Below are positions 38,701 to 51,524 of a DNA stretch of 64,000 bases, in pieces. Position 1 is the stretch's first letter. Each line of letters starts with the position of its first letter. The notes beneath the pieces were generated by a model that saw only the letters and a list, made by a program, of their open reading frames with translations, made no database searches and was not told the DNA's origin. Source of the stretch: Strigamia acuminata (lineage: Eukaryota > Arthropoda > Chilopoda > Geophilomorpha > Linotaeniidae). The translations under genes were made by a program, and so were the position numbers. The stretch covers positions 28,505,118 to 28,569,117 of the forward strand of contig OX442314.1 of assembly GCA_949358305.1 (NCBI GenBank), read 5' to 3'.

Positions 38701-39748
38701 ACTCCGACCAGAGAGCACAGGCTAATAAGAGTGACAAACAAGATGCCATAACCCCAAACTAAAAATGAAAAATAAAAATTATTCCAATATTTATCAAAAA
38801 TTTTCAAAATCTTTTGAAAATTTCTAATATTTATCAAAAATTTTCAAATTTTTTTGAAAATTTCAAACATTTATCAAAAATTTTCAAATTTTTTTGAAAA
38901 TTTCAAACATTTATCAAAAATTTTCAAATTTTTTTTCAATTTTTTTTGAAAATTTCCAAAATTTCCAAAATTATTTTCCAAAATATTGCTAAATTTATTA
39001 AACCTGCAGATTCACAGGCAAGATTAAACCCGTTGCTAATCGATTTCAAGAATTCGCTGACCTTCTAGATGTGATGATTTGCTTGTTGATATTGGTGGTG
39101 CACTTTGGTTTCGGTCGTAAGCACAAATCCCCAATTCAATTTGCGCCAATATCGCAGGACAAAGTTTCTCAATTGTACTTTTATCAATTTTCACATTACC
39201 ATCTGTGTGTGCATACTCAATCCACTCAAACAATTCCTTTGAAGACAAACACTATGACAGAAAAAAAAAATAAAGAAAATCAACCAAACCCTTTCAAAAC
39301 ATTGAACAGTCTCCAAGCACCCAAAATAACCCACAAATTACGCCAAAATGAATAAATAAACCCTTCAAAAACCACATGACATTTAAAAACAATATTTCTT
39401 CATTTTCTTTCAACTGATAACTAAATTCTAACAATTGATATAATCGATTAAACGATTATTAATTAAAAAGAATTTTTTTTTTTAAAAAAAAAGATAAAAT
39501 CATCTCACTTGATTTGTCACGTTACAAACTCTCTCCTGTCCATTATTGCACTTCCATGCTTGTTGTTTATTCCTATTGTTGCCTTTAAGTCTAACAGCAT
39601 CCAATAAATCTTGCAGCTCATCCAGGTTGAGCGCATTGTTGTGGCTGTTGCTGTATTTGTCAATTATCAGATCGAGTACTTGAGAATTAGTGGAAAACAC
39701 TTGGAAAATGGTCACTTGAAAGACGATAAAGACAAACAGAGTCCACAT
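35794..39748 (-). CDS. SLC39A14: LIV-1 family zinc/metal transporter, ZIP8/ZIP14-like (487 aa)
   Basis: Exons: 39509-39748, 39062-39236, 38589-38758, 38401-38529, 37607-37804, 37024-37231, 36013-36200, 35794-35949 (1464 nt, phases match). A signal-peptide-like N-terminus ([15 protein letters not shown]) leads into an extracellular Cys-containing domain. Then come TM1 ([18 protein letters not shown]), TM2 ([20 protein letters not shown]), TM3, a cytosolic loop with a few His, TM4 ([16 protein letters not shown]) and TM5 ([17 protein letters not shown]). The EExxHELGD form, with Glu in place of the first His of the usual HExPHE, marks the ZIP8/ZIP14 subgroup, which transports Zn, Fe, Mn and Cd. 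EFPHELG|GD spans an intron. The last TM pair and a short C-terminus end at TAG 35794-35796. I cannot separate ZIP8 from ZIP14; an invertebrate probably has one pre-duplication gene. Introns carry a MITE and a 40-bp tandem repeat. Confidence 0.92.
38173..38327. mobile_element. hAT-type MITE, family 3, intact copy
   Basis: A 155-bp element from CAGGGCTGGACTGGG to GGGCCAGTCCAGCACTG, with the perfect 8-bp duplication ACGTCAAC (38165-38172, 38328-38335). It lies in intron 4 of the ZIP gene. Confidence 0.9.
38785..38990. repeat. About 40-bp tandem repeat in ZIP intron 2
   Basis: The unit built on TTTATCAAAAATTTTCAAAT and TTTTTTGAAAATTTC recurs four to five times with small changes. Very AT-rich. 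Confidence 0.75.
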
Positions 39749-40157
39749 TGTGTATGACTATCTCAACCTCGAGTTTCCCATGCGGATTCCACGCGCTAAC
39801 TCACGTGCGGCAGTCGGGGTTCATCTGAAATCGGAAGTAGACGTGTTAAAATAGTACTGCATAATTTCGGTACGATAAAATTACGCTTACGTCATGTGCC
39901 GACGATTTATGTTAGAGATATTTGCCGCTATCAGTATGCTCTGCCGTATCACGGACTAACCAAAGGACGATACTTAATACCCACAAACCAAACTTTTGTT
40001 TTTCAAAAATTATATTTTTGTTTTTATAAAAAATTAATTTTTTTTTTATTAAATATTTAGTTGTTTGGTACATTTATTGATTGGTTGGATTTTTATTTTT
40101 CGAAATTTTGGATCCGGTTTGTCGCTAGACGTTGCGCGCGCATAGTAAACAAACAAA
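39749..40157. promoter_or_regulatory. Shared head-to-head promoter interval, ZIP transporter and TFPT
   Basis: Only 409 bp separate the two divergent start codons. The interval has a GC-richer core (39770-39960). No TATA box or motif can be assigned with confidence; a bidirectional promoter is inferred from the arrangement. Confidence 0.45.
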
Positions 40158-40957
40158 ATGGCCGCCGATGGCGAACAAATAAGCGAAGAAAACGGCGACA
40201 CGAATCTTCAGGTGGATTGTTTCAACACCGATCCGTACGAGAAGAAATATTTCGCCTTGCTTCGTCGTTGCGAAGGCATCCAGCAAAATAATGAACGTTT
40301 AGTTAACAGAATTCATCATGTACAGAAATTACTACGAAGGCTTCGACACGAACGAAGGTGGAGTATTTTTCCCGTTTTATTTCCTAAAATATTCACAAAA
40401 CGAAACGAATAATATGTTTTTTGACATTCCAGATTGCTAATAAAAAGATTAGACCACCACGGGGACGATTATCTATCCGTACCAGTGTCGTTTCCAGCCG
40501 ATGTAACGAAATTTCACATTATAACCGAAAAAACCTCAAAAAACATTAATTTCATTAAATATATTAACAGGACGAAGCGGATTTATTTACCACAACATCG
40601 TCCCCGAGTGTGAAGACGAGCAAACCGCCAACATCAGACATTGGTGTTGTTAGTGGGCCGCAAAAGAAGAAAATCAAGACGGAGAACACTAAAAAGGGGA
40701 ATGCAAATAGCAGCCCTTTTTATTTGATTTCACAAAGCAATAACAATAACGCGCCAATCATTGATGATATTAAAAGCGAGATCAAAGTAGATGAGAGCGC
40801 TGGAATTAAAACGTAAACAAATATATTAAACAATTTAATTAAATTGCAGAGTGAATTTACGAGCGATGATCTCGGTAAAACGTTCGCCGACGGCTGGGGC
40901 AGCGAAGAAAAGAAGAATTTATTTTACCCGTTGAATATCAAACAAGAATTGGAATAA
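40158..40957 (+). CDS. TFPT: TFPT / INO80 complex subunit F homologue (about 197 aa)
   Basis: Exons: 40158-40357, 40433-40502, 40571-40786, 40850-40957. The N-terminal half has the diagnostic helix YFALLRRCEGIQQNNERLVN-RIHHVQKLLRRLRHERRLL followed by HHGDDY, matching vertebrate TFPT, a subunit of the INO80 chromatin remodeller in the nucleus. The middle is Ser/Lys-rich with KKKIKTE, then DIKSEIK, and the end is GWGSEEKKNLFYPL. I chose the third donor at AAA|GTAGAT because it keeps the conserved C-terminal frame. The alternative AAAAC|GTAAAC 26 bp on would shift frame and give a different short tail. The start ATGGCCGCC has a good animal context. Confidence 0.85.
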
Positions 40958-41314
40958 ATTTAAATTGAAATAATTTTTTTTGTTATTTTTCTTATTATTT
41001 TACTTGTTATTTATTGTTTTCTGTATCCTATTGTACGAAAACCACAAAAAAAACGATAAAATTTTTTTTATAAAATAAAAAATAAAAATAAAAAGATAAA
41101 TGTGTTTCACTGACTTTATTGAGATCAAGCCAAACTGTGTGTACAAATCAACTAAGCATTGTTAATGAAGAAAAATATTACATATACAATGGAAGGATGC
41201 GGGTTATCGCCAAACGTCTCCGATTAATAAATTAAAAATTACTTTCCCACCAATTGAAACAAAAACAAACAAAAAAATGACATTTTCCTTACAATTCTTT
41301 TTAGTTATTTTACT
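40958..41314. other. Convergent 3' ends of TFPT and Crk
   Basis: 357 bp between two stop codons facing each other. AATAAA-type signals for TFPT lie near 41075-41090; the rest is 3' UTR of Crk. No other feature seen. Confidence 0.55.
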
Positions 41315-43241
<1,927 letters not shown>

Positions 43242-43660
43242 GTTGAAATTTTTAAGTCATCAAATCGTTTATGTGCGGAGCATTTTCGCTGTTGTTTTAC
43301 ACCAACATCGAGGTCCTCGGATCAACGTTTCTCTTAAGTGTGCCCCTATTTGCAAAAATTAACCCGACATTCAAGGATAAGTAGACAGGAAGTAAGGATT
43401 TTTATTTTAGGAAACTACAGGGATGCCTGAATGAAAGCAAGGGGAGAAGCTTCCGGTGTGTTTCCAGTTCATGTTTCAATGGGTGGTTTTGGATTCGACA
43501 CCGTGTGGTGATGTTTGCGACCAAAATGGCCGCGATTGTTTTTGTTGTCTTAATTATTATAATTATTAATAATAATAAACGCAATTTTATTACCGAGTTA
43601 AAAGTGACAATGAAATTACATTGGATGATGGTGGTTTTTTTTTTTGGGAGGTGGGGAGGT

Positions 43661-46097
43661 TCACCAGTTTGTGAATTTTTTAAATTCCGTTTTTTCGATT
43701 GTTTTTTTCCGTTTCGGCGCGGGTTCCGTATCACTGGTTCGAGATGTCGAAGTACTGAGAAAGGAGAAAAAAATTAAATTTATGGATTTTTTTATGTTAA
43801 AAACGAATAAATATATTAAATAATATAAGTGTTTACCTCGGTGCCGAATTGATGTATTTGCCGACACCCTTTTTATACGTTTTTAGCTCATCTTTCCTCG
43901 CATCGTCTTCGGATTTCACTTTTTGCTCCACTTGAGCCGCCATTTTCTTTCCCTCTTCTTCTCGGTCTTTCGCCAACTAATTCAAAGAAAAAAAAGAAAA
44001 AAACGATAAACCTTGAAGGATAAATTCCCCAAATTAAAAAAAAAAATACCTGATCTTCGACTTCTTGGAACGGGTCGACAAAAACAGTCACTTTTTCAAT
44101 TTTAATATCGACCTGTAAAGAAAAATAAATAAAAATCTCAAATTTTTCCAAAGAAAAAATACCAAACAAACGAACTTTAGGTTTATCTTTTCCAGACACT
44201 TCGGCCTTTTCCATCGAATCCAACGTATCGAATCCACCAACAACACTAAAAAAAAAATAAAATCAAAATTAAAACCCAAATAATTAATAAAAATAAAAAG
44301 GAAATCCAAACCTTCCGAAAACCGTGTGTTTTCTATCCAAATGCGGACAAGCCCGATAAGTGAAAAAACTAAAAACAAAAAATAAAAATAATAATTACAA
44401 ATAAAATTTAAAAAACAAAAAAATTATCCGTTACAATTGCGATTTATTAGTGTTGGGTCCCGAATTGGCCATGCTTAAAACGCCACGTCCGTTATGCTTC
44501 AAATTCGTCTTAAATTCGTCTTTAAACGGCCGATTCCAGACGGAATCGCCGCCTTTTCCCGTCCCCGTCGGATCCCCGCCTTGCACCATAAAATGTCGAA
44601 TCGAACGATGAAAAATCGAGCCGTCGTAATAACCATTTTGACACAATTTCATGAAATTCTCGCACGTCAGCGGCACCAAATCGCAATGCAGCTCCAAATT
44701 TAACATCCCGAGCGTCGTATGCAACCTTACGTAACCCTTTTTCTTAACTCTCTCGTACCGTACTGCCCTATCCGACAAAACAGCTGCAAAAAACAAAACA
44801 AAAAAATATTTTACAACGTCAAAATGTAAGAAATTCAATTTATATGGTTATACCGTATTCGATTTTCGTTTTGGGTTCCATTACGGTCGACGTAAAACCC
44901 GCTGCGACCGTTCCCGTCGAATAATGCGCCTAAAATCAAAAATAAAATTTTTTTTTTTGCATTTTGTATTTGATTTTCAATTAATTTTACGGCGTTGTAT
45001 TTATCGGCTATTTTGGTCGGTTCGGGTTCCTTTTTCTCCTCCGGTTTGTACGATTTTTGCAGCTCATCCAATATGGTCGCGGTTTCCATATTGATCGATT
45101 TGAGAAAGTATTTTGGGTCCTTTCGCGCTTTTATTTCATCTGTTAGTTGAATTTCGGTATTAATTACGGTATATTTTTATATTTCTTGATATTTTTTTTT
45201 GTTTTTGACCTTCGTTATCGACCGATAAATTGTTTTTCAAGTAATGGAATTTGGCCAAGTTGAATTTCTCCAAATGTGACGGATCTTGCAAGATTATGAC
45301 GTCGTCTCGGACGAATGGACTGTCGTCGATTAAATCTCGGTAGGTTTTGGGCTTCAAATTCAATTGTTCAACGGCCTAAAATTTAAGGAATAAAACAATA
45401 AAAGAAAAAAAATTCGAATTTTGTGACAAATCGATAAAACCTCGTATGAGAAAACATTGCCGGTCGTTTTAATCGCAACGATGTGAGAATTATTATTAAA
45501 AATCTTGTACAGAACGGGGCAGTGGAATTCCCCTTCGCTATTTTTGTGGAAACTCAAACGAATTAACGATTTCATATCCAATGGCTGAAAAATATAAATT
45601 TTTAATAAATTTTTTTTAATGAAAAATTTCAATTTTGTCAATTTTTACCTTTCCGGTGATGGGATTGGTTGAAAATTTTTTTAAAAACGGGAGTATATTC
45701 CTTGAATTTATAACAAAAAAATATAAATTACTAATAATTAAATTTTAAATGAACTAAATAATATATACATGAAGTCGAATATGTGTCCTTCGGGTGAACA
45801 TAGCGGATTTTCGAACGGTTGTAACGATAAACTGCAGTGATCGAACGGTAAACGACGGAAATCGGCTTCACCGACGGGTCGATCTAGAAAATAATTTATT
45901 TATTCATTTTATTTTATTTTATTTTATTTATTTATTTCTTCATATTTCTTACCTGGTTTTTTGCCTCCGTATAATGTCGTCCATTCCGTGCATGTCAGGT
46001 ACCTATGAATCATTAAAAATGTATTGTATTAAATCTTTAGTGTTGTTCGATATTTGTTTCGTTACATCTTATCCTTCTGATGCTGTCTTTTCCCCAT
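43661..46097 (-). CDS. PPIL2: PPIL2, U-box cyclophilin (518 aa)
   Basis: Exons: 46066-46097, 45953-46002, 45769-45883, 45649-45700, 45441-45584, 45210-45375, 44991-45139, 44854-44929, 44435-44783, 44312-44368, 44176-44245, 44050-44112, 43837-43976, 43661-43754 (1557 nt; human PPIL2 is 520 aa as I recall). It starts MGKRQHQKDKM. The U-box (about 38-110) reads FDHCSLSLQPFENPLCSPEG and NILPFLKKFSTNPITGK. A linker with HLEKFNLAKFHYLKNN follows. The cyclophilin domain (about 275-435) has GYVRLHTTLGMLNLELHC, FHRSIRHFMVQGGDPTGTG and MANSGPNTNKSQF. The position equivalent to the catalytic Arg of CypA is kept in FHRSI, but the drug-binding Trp is His (ACPHLDRKHTVFG), typical of weakly cyclosporin-binding family members. 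Nuclear, spliceosome-associated, with E3 ligase activity through the U-box in its orthologues. It ends KKFTNW. Confidence 0.96.
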
Positions 46098-47056
46098 AGT
46101 TATAGTTTAGTGACAAAACCAAAGGATCTATCGCTTGTGTTTACAACATAGAATATCGTTTACAAGACGGAAGACACAATGCGCCGCGCCGAGGCAGTGA
46201 GTGGCATTATATTCGTAATGGCGAGATTTCATATTCTCGATGCCAGCTGAGTGGAGAGGTAAGACCGAGACGAGACCGAGGGCACAGTCCGAGGGTAAGA
46301 CTAAAAAAATTAATTTTTTGTTTTTTGTTAAAAATTTACAATTTTTGTGTCTAAAAAGCCTATTTTTTGTTGAAAACTCTCCGTTTTTTTTTTGCGTCAA
46401 AATAACACACCACCAACTTGAATATGGGCGGAGCCAATCGGCGACTCAACTCCCTGGTGGTGGCGATAGAGATTACACTAGCAGACAACGTAATATAGTG
46501 GTTTTGAATATTTGATGTTATGTGTTATGTTTTGTCAATATTTGCGTGACAATCGCTTAAGATGTAATTTTTCTGAAGAATTTTTAGGCGAAAAAATAAG
46601 CAATTGTTTCCTGCATTCATTTTTGTTTTCATCACTTTAAAAATGTCAAAATTGAGGGGCATTATTACTCTGCCATAAGTATGAAAAGTGCTATTTTGCA
46701 CAAGAAAAGTGTCATTTTGCACAATAAAAATTTATTTTGCACAATAAAAGTGCCATTATGCACATGAAAAATGTCATATTGCACATGAAAAGTGCCATTT
46801 TACACATAAAAAGTGCCATTTTACAATAAAATGTGCCATTTTACAATAAAATGTGCCATTTTACAATAAAATGTGCCATTTTACAATAAAATGTGCCATT
46901 TTACAATAAAATGTGCCATTTTACAATAAAATGTGCCATTTTACAATAAAATGTGCCATTTTACAATAAAATGTGCCATTTTACACATGAAAAGTGCCGT
47001 ATTGCACACCTAGATACATACAGACAGAGGTAATTATTAATTTTGGGGATTGGAGA
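46098..47056. other. Intergenic region upstream of PPIL2
   Basis: It includes a short GC-richer stretch near 46180-46290, perhaps the PPIL2 promoter or first non-coding exon. The rest is AT-rich and ends in the minisatellite at 46680-47000. No coding exon found. Confidence 0.5.
46680..47000. repeat. 20-bp minisatellite
   Basis: The unit AAATGTGCCATTTTACAATA is repeated about eight times perfectly (about 46822-46985). It is preceded by decayed variants (GTGCCATTTTGCACATGAAA type) back to about 46685. It lies just downstream of the DEG/ENaC stop codon. Confidence 0.95.
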
Positions 47057-50000
47057 TTACTTTTTACATGTTACAAACAACAATGCAATGCCATTCTGTA
47101 ATAGCTCCGGTATTACCAGCAACGACAAGCCAAAAAACAAGCCAAAACTATTTCCCACATCACAGAACAGAGCGTTTAGGCTGTATACATAATGTTCTTC
47201 AAATTTCTCTATTAAATTATTTACGGGCATAATTGCAGCAACTGACACAATACTTGTGTTAGGTTGTTGAAAATAAACACGTGTTTGGTATATATTCTCT
47301 GTGCAGGAAGGTTGACAGTAACATTCTTTCTTTATGTCGGTCTTCAGAGATAAATGAATAAACGTGGACAAAGCTTCTTTGGCTTCTTCGGCAGAGCTGC
47401 ATGCGTTGGTCAAATTGTTCTCGGTGAAAGGTAATCTAGTTGAATACAGATTTTTAGTCATTTAGTAATTAGATGAATGTTTCAATTTCAATGAACTTTG
47501 GCATGAGATGAGTGACTTACTTGCACTTGATTGATTGAAATTTACTTCGAAAGCATTCGTTTCGGCATCGGACATGCTCTTCTCGTGCGATGCAGGCACG
47601 TGATTTTAAATTAAGTGATATTTTCTGCAGCAATTAAAAATATAACATAAATCAATAAGTTTTCTCGAGCCTAAAATAATTGCAATTTTATGACTGCATC
47701 ATGGAAGTAGTAAAATTACTTTTCTTTTCTGTATTCAAGTGATGTAATACGTTGAGTTTTTCTTACCGGCAATTTTAAAGTAAAAATACAAAAAACCCAA
47801 AACATCTATAGTACTATACTCTAGTTCAATCAAAAAGAGTCCTTCCTCTCATTGGCTGAGCCTCATTACTCCTAACTCTAAACCACAGTATAGACTGTAT
47901 AGACTGGGGTTGCACCGAATACCATAAAGGCCGAATACCGAATATTCGGTATTCGGCCGAATAACCGAATAAAAATTTAAAAAACAAATCTACATTGTCA
48001 AAAGCGATTTCCAAGCCAATTAAAGCAATCCCCAGGTTAAACATGCTATTTTCATGCCGAAAACCCAATTCCCACTGTTGAAAAAAGCAATTACCACATC
48101 AAAAAACCAATTTTTGCAACCAAAAAAGCAAACGCCATGTTTCACGTCAAAAATGCAGTTTTCACAAAAAAATTGTAAGTTTTTCAGTCGAAATGCAATT
48201 TTTATCTAAAAATGTAAAGTTATCTGGTAAAATGCATTTTATAAGATGAAAATTATTAGTACACTCACACCTAAGAAGACAACTGTCTAGGAGAAAGCAC
48301 TCTTTTGGATTGAACAAGAAAGGATCACAAAAGGATACTGCATGGTACATTGTACGGGCTTCGCATTCAATTTCAAAATGGCCACCACATAAGTTAGATA
48401 AGGGACAAATAAACTTCCAATTTCTCTAATGCTTGCAGATGAAGCATCCATAACCAAAACTAAGCAAATTTTCTAATTTCACTACAATGCATACATACAT
48501 TAACAAATGTAAATTGCAATATTGAAGAAGTAGACTGCATGAGGTTCCGCTGACTCGTAAGAATAGATTCTATCTTCGCTCCAGATGGCCGCACATACAA
48601 CTGAGGAGATAAAAATATCGATCAGTTTCAAATCTCAACAAACATCAGAAAATGTTGACAGAGATGCTAATAAACAGTGCACGTGCACCTACCTGCCACA
48701 AGCCATGAGAACATGTGATGTCTTTATTTTTTACAAAGCTTAACAAAACTGTTGATCCGGATCCAGCAAACTTCATTGGCTCTAAAATGAATTAATAACT
48801 CACGTAATTTTAATTTTGATTTTTATTTAAATTGTTCTAGTATACTTAGTTCGAACTCGTTGCATATTCCCGAATGCATGTTTATATCATCCTTACTGAA
48901 GGTATCGTCTTTTTTCCTTAACCCAGCTCCCTGGTGTAAAAGATTAAATAATTTAACGTCAAAAATAAACGAGACAACAAGAAAAAAGAACTACTTTCAG
49001 TACTGCATTCACGGCGTATTCATCAAATCTCGGTTTCTGGTCTTTCCAAACCTTTTCGAGTGATGGTTTTCTATCACTCTTCATTAGATCAATAAAATGA
49101 ACTTCGCACTGGTGTTTTTTAATCTGCTCTGCATATTTTTTCGTGTACGCTGCCGTTAAAAGGCCTTCAGTGCAGGCAATTACATTAGGCATGTAAATTG
49201 TGTCGTTTTCGTGAACTGTAACGACTGTTTTGGTCGGTTCGCTGCAGTAAAACTGGATTTTAGTTGCGACGACATACGATGCAATGACAGCACCTGCAAA
49301 CAGAACGGTGTATTGCACGTAACGAGTGGTTTTTGATTTATACGCAATAATTTTGTTGGTTTTTCTCTCCAGCTTTCCGTGAATCTTCACTATTTTGCTC
49401 GCAATTCTTTTCGTCGACGGCCTTTTTTTAAGGTTTTCAAATAGCCGCTTAGCAAGCCATCGAATTACAGCCAATAAGGACAACAAGGACAAGCCCAATG
49501 CAAATCCCAAATTTCCACCAAAGTCCACCAAAAGTGCAATTTTGTCGTAGACATATTTTTCAGTCAGGACGACGTATGTCGCATCAGTTTGCTTCAGTTT
49601 GGTAATTACTATATTTTCATCCGTTAATTTCTCCACAACGAGGTGGTAATGATATGCGTTTTTTGAACAGGGTCGCAAGCAACCACAATCTAATGTTGCC
49701 AGTGTGGATAATTCCTGTTTGTACGCAGCCTCGTGAGTTTTAGATACAATGGCCTTATTTTTCACGGTACTGCAATCACGAACTGCATCGTTAAAAGGCA
49801 TGTAGGGTAATCTGAAATTTAAAGACATATTTAAAGTCAATAAACTCAATATTGATTGAAAAACAGATAGGCACTTCCTCTTTTTTCTGATTTTCTTTAC
49901 TTAATGACAATTTTTTAACGTGATTATGATTACTTGTTGGTATACAGAGTAATACACGATTAAGAAAATGTTGACTAACCGACATTCCGGCTTTAGGATT

Positions 50001-51524
50001 CTAGCCAAACAATCTTCGTAACATTTGATGTTTAGCTCTTCGTCTGGGCTGCAAAACGGGTAGTTTGATGGTAAAAAATTGTACTGGAAATGAATAATTA
50101 TTTCAATACGTTTATACCGGTAGGGACATTTAAACCAAAATCTGGTGATCCTGTTTATATCTCACTTGTATGATGAAATACCAAAAAGCACTTACCTGTC
50201 GTAAATGAAAATCCACAAACAACACGTTACCAACTTGTGTTGGTATTGCATATCCATATGGTTGCAAAGGATTTATAATAGCAATCTATTATGGAGATAA
50301 TTTAAAATTTAAAGATATGGTATACTATTAAATAAATGACTACAGTTTTGTCAACGGAGGGAGTTAGTGGGTGTTATTACTCGTTTCATTCCACCCTGTA
50401 ATCACCAGAAAAAAAAAACAGTTTTTTCACACAAGAGAAACAGACGGAGCATGCATGAGAAGCGAGTTTTGCAAAGCATTATCGTCTGATTTGTAAGTAT
50501 GCCATCTTGGGGTTCAACCCCAAACATAAGGTTTGGCAAATTCTCCATTGGGATTGGATTTCTGATCAGGTCAGTGGAATGAATGGACTCTAGTGATCTG
50601 ACTAATCTGTTTAGAAAAGAGTCAATAAGATAAAAAGTAATAATACGGTTATAAGTGGAGTTCTGCAGTTTCCATTTCGACGTAAACTAAATTCGACTGA
50701 GGATCCTTCACTCATGGATAAACCTAAACCAAAATGGAATGATTTAAATAAAAAAAAATGTACTCTACTTGAACAGATATTGCTTACTAGTCGTCAATAC
50801 TAAGGTAGCTCCTGTGCTCGTGTCCTTTTCACTAATTTCTACATTGGAATCAGATGCTATCAAAACACTGCCATTACGACGCACTTGAGACAGAATTTTG
50901 TTGTACTGCAACAATAATCAACTCTGTTAATCAAATAATCAAATTACAATTGAAATAAAATCTATTTCTATTCTACATCAATCACATCGATAAAATATAA
51001 TTTTCTTAGCTTACTTTTTTAACTCTTACAAGCTCAACATTTCCCATTAAACTCGAATCGCTCCACAGCCGAGTGTAGTTGTTAATGTCGGTATTTAAAT
51101 TGATTAGTCCTCTCACTGCACTTCCACAATGTTTAAATTCCGAATTGCTGTCACCTTCAAAATATAGTGGCCACAAAGCGGTCAAAGCTGCAGTGTCGAA
51201 CCCTGTTGCAGAGAAACCGAGTATTTTTAAGTGTGTTGTCTCTTTAAATTCAATGTTAACTTCAACCGGTCCAGACATGTAATAGCGTAGTCTGTCATAC
51301 GTTTGGTAACAGCAAATGCCCGAGCAAAAACCGACTGCAATCAGCCACAGAATTCGAACAGAAAGTGATCTTCGTTTGTCCAAAATCTTGTTGAGTATCG
51401 GTAGGGAATTCTTCTCGATTGAATTTGCAATTTGTTCTTTACATAAATACCTAATGCGATGTTTTCGTTTGTTGACTTTTCGATTTCTCGCGAGTGCCAT
51501 ACTGCGAGTGTAGTTGTTGTCCAT
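47057..51524 (-). CDS. Tandem (two-subunit) DEG/ENaC channel in one reading frame (839 aa)
   Basis: Exons: 51015-51524, 50788-50905, 50647-50723, 50196-50285, 49980-50083, 48995-49811, 48846-48930, 48693-48781, 48505-48600, 48271-48425, 47057-47435 (2520 nt, all phases match). Subunit 1 spans residues 1 to about 425: TM1 about 55-78 (LSVRILWLIAVGFCSGICCY), Cys-rich extracellular domain, TM2 about 388-415 with GLS selectivity filter (406-408, in GGNLGFALGLSLLS). Without any stop, exon 6 runs through a basic linker carrying IHG (about 443-445, the N-terminal HG motif) into subunit 2: TM1 about 466-487 (YTVLFAGAVIASYVVATKIQ), extracellular domain with CYCQPSC, TM2 about 797-825 with GLS (816-818). 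Both subunits share the exon pattern ...CLLR|LPF / ...PECR|LPY. Because DEG/ENaC ends are cytosolic, fusion is topologically simple. Sodium or proton-gated conductance is inferred from family only. Confidence 0.88.

Noticed and set aside
39001-39062. An extra ZIP exon reading [16 protein letters not shown]
   Set aside because: It is not in frame with exon 2. The donor GAAG|GTCAGC joins exon 2 directly to VWGYG in phase 1, which matches the family.
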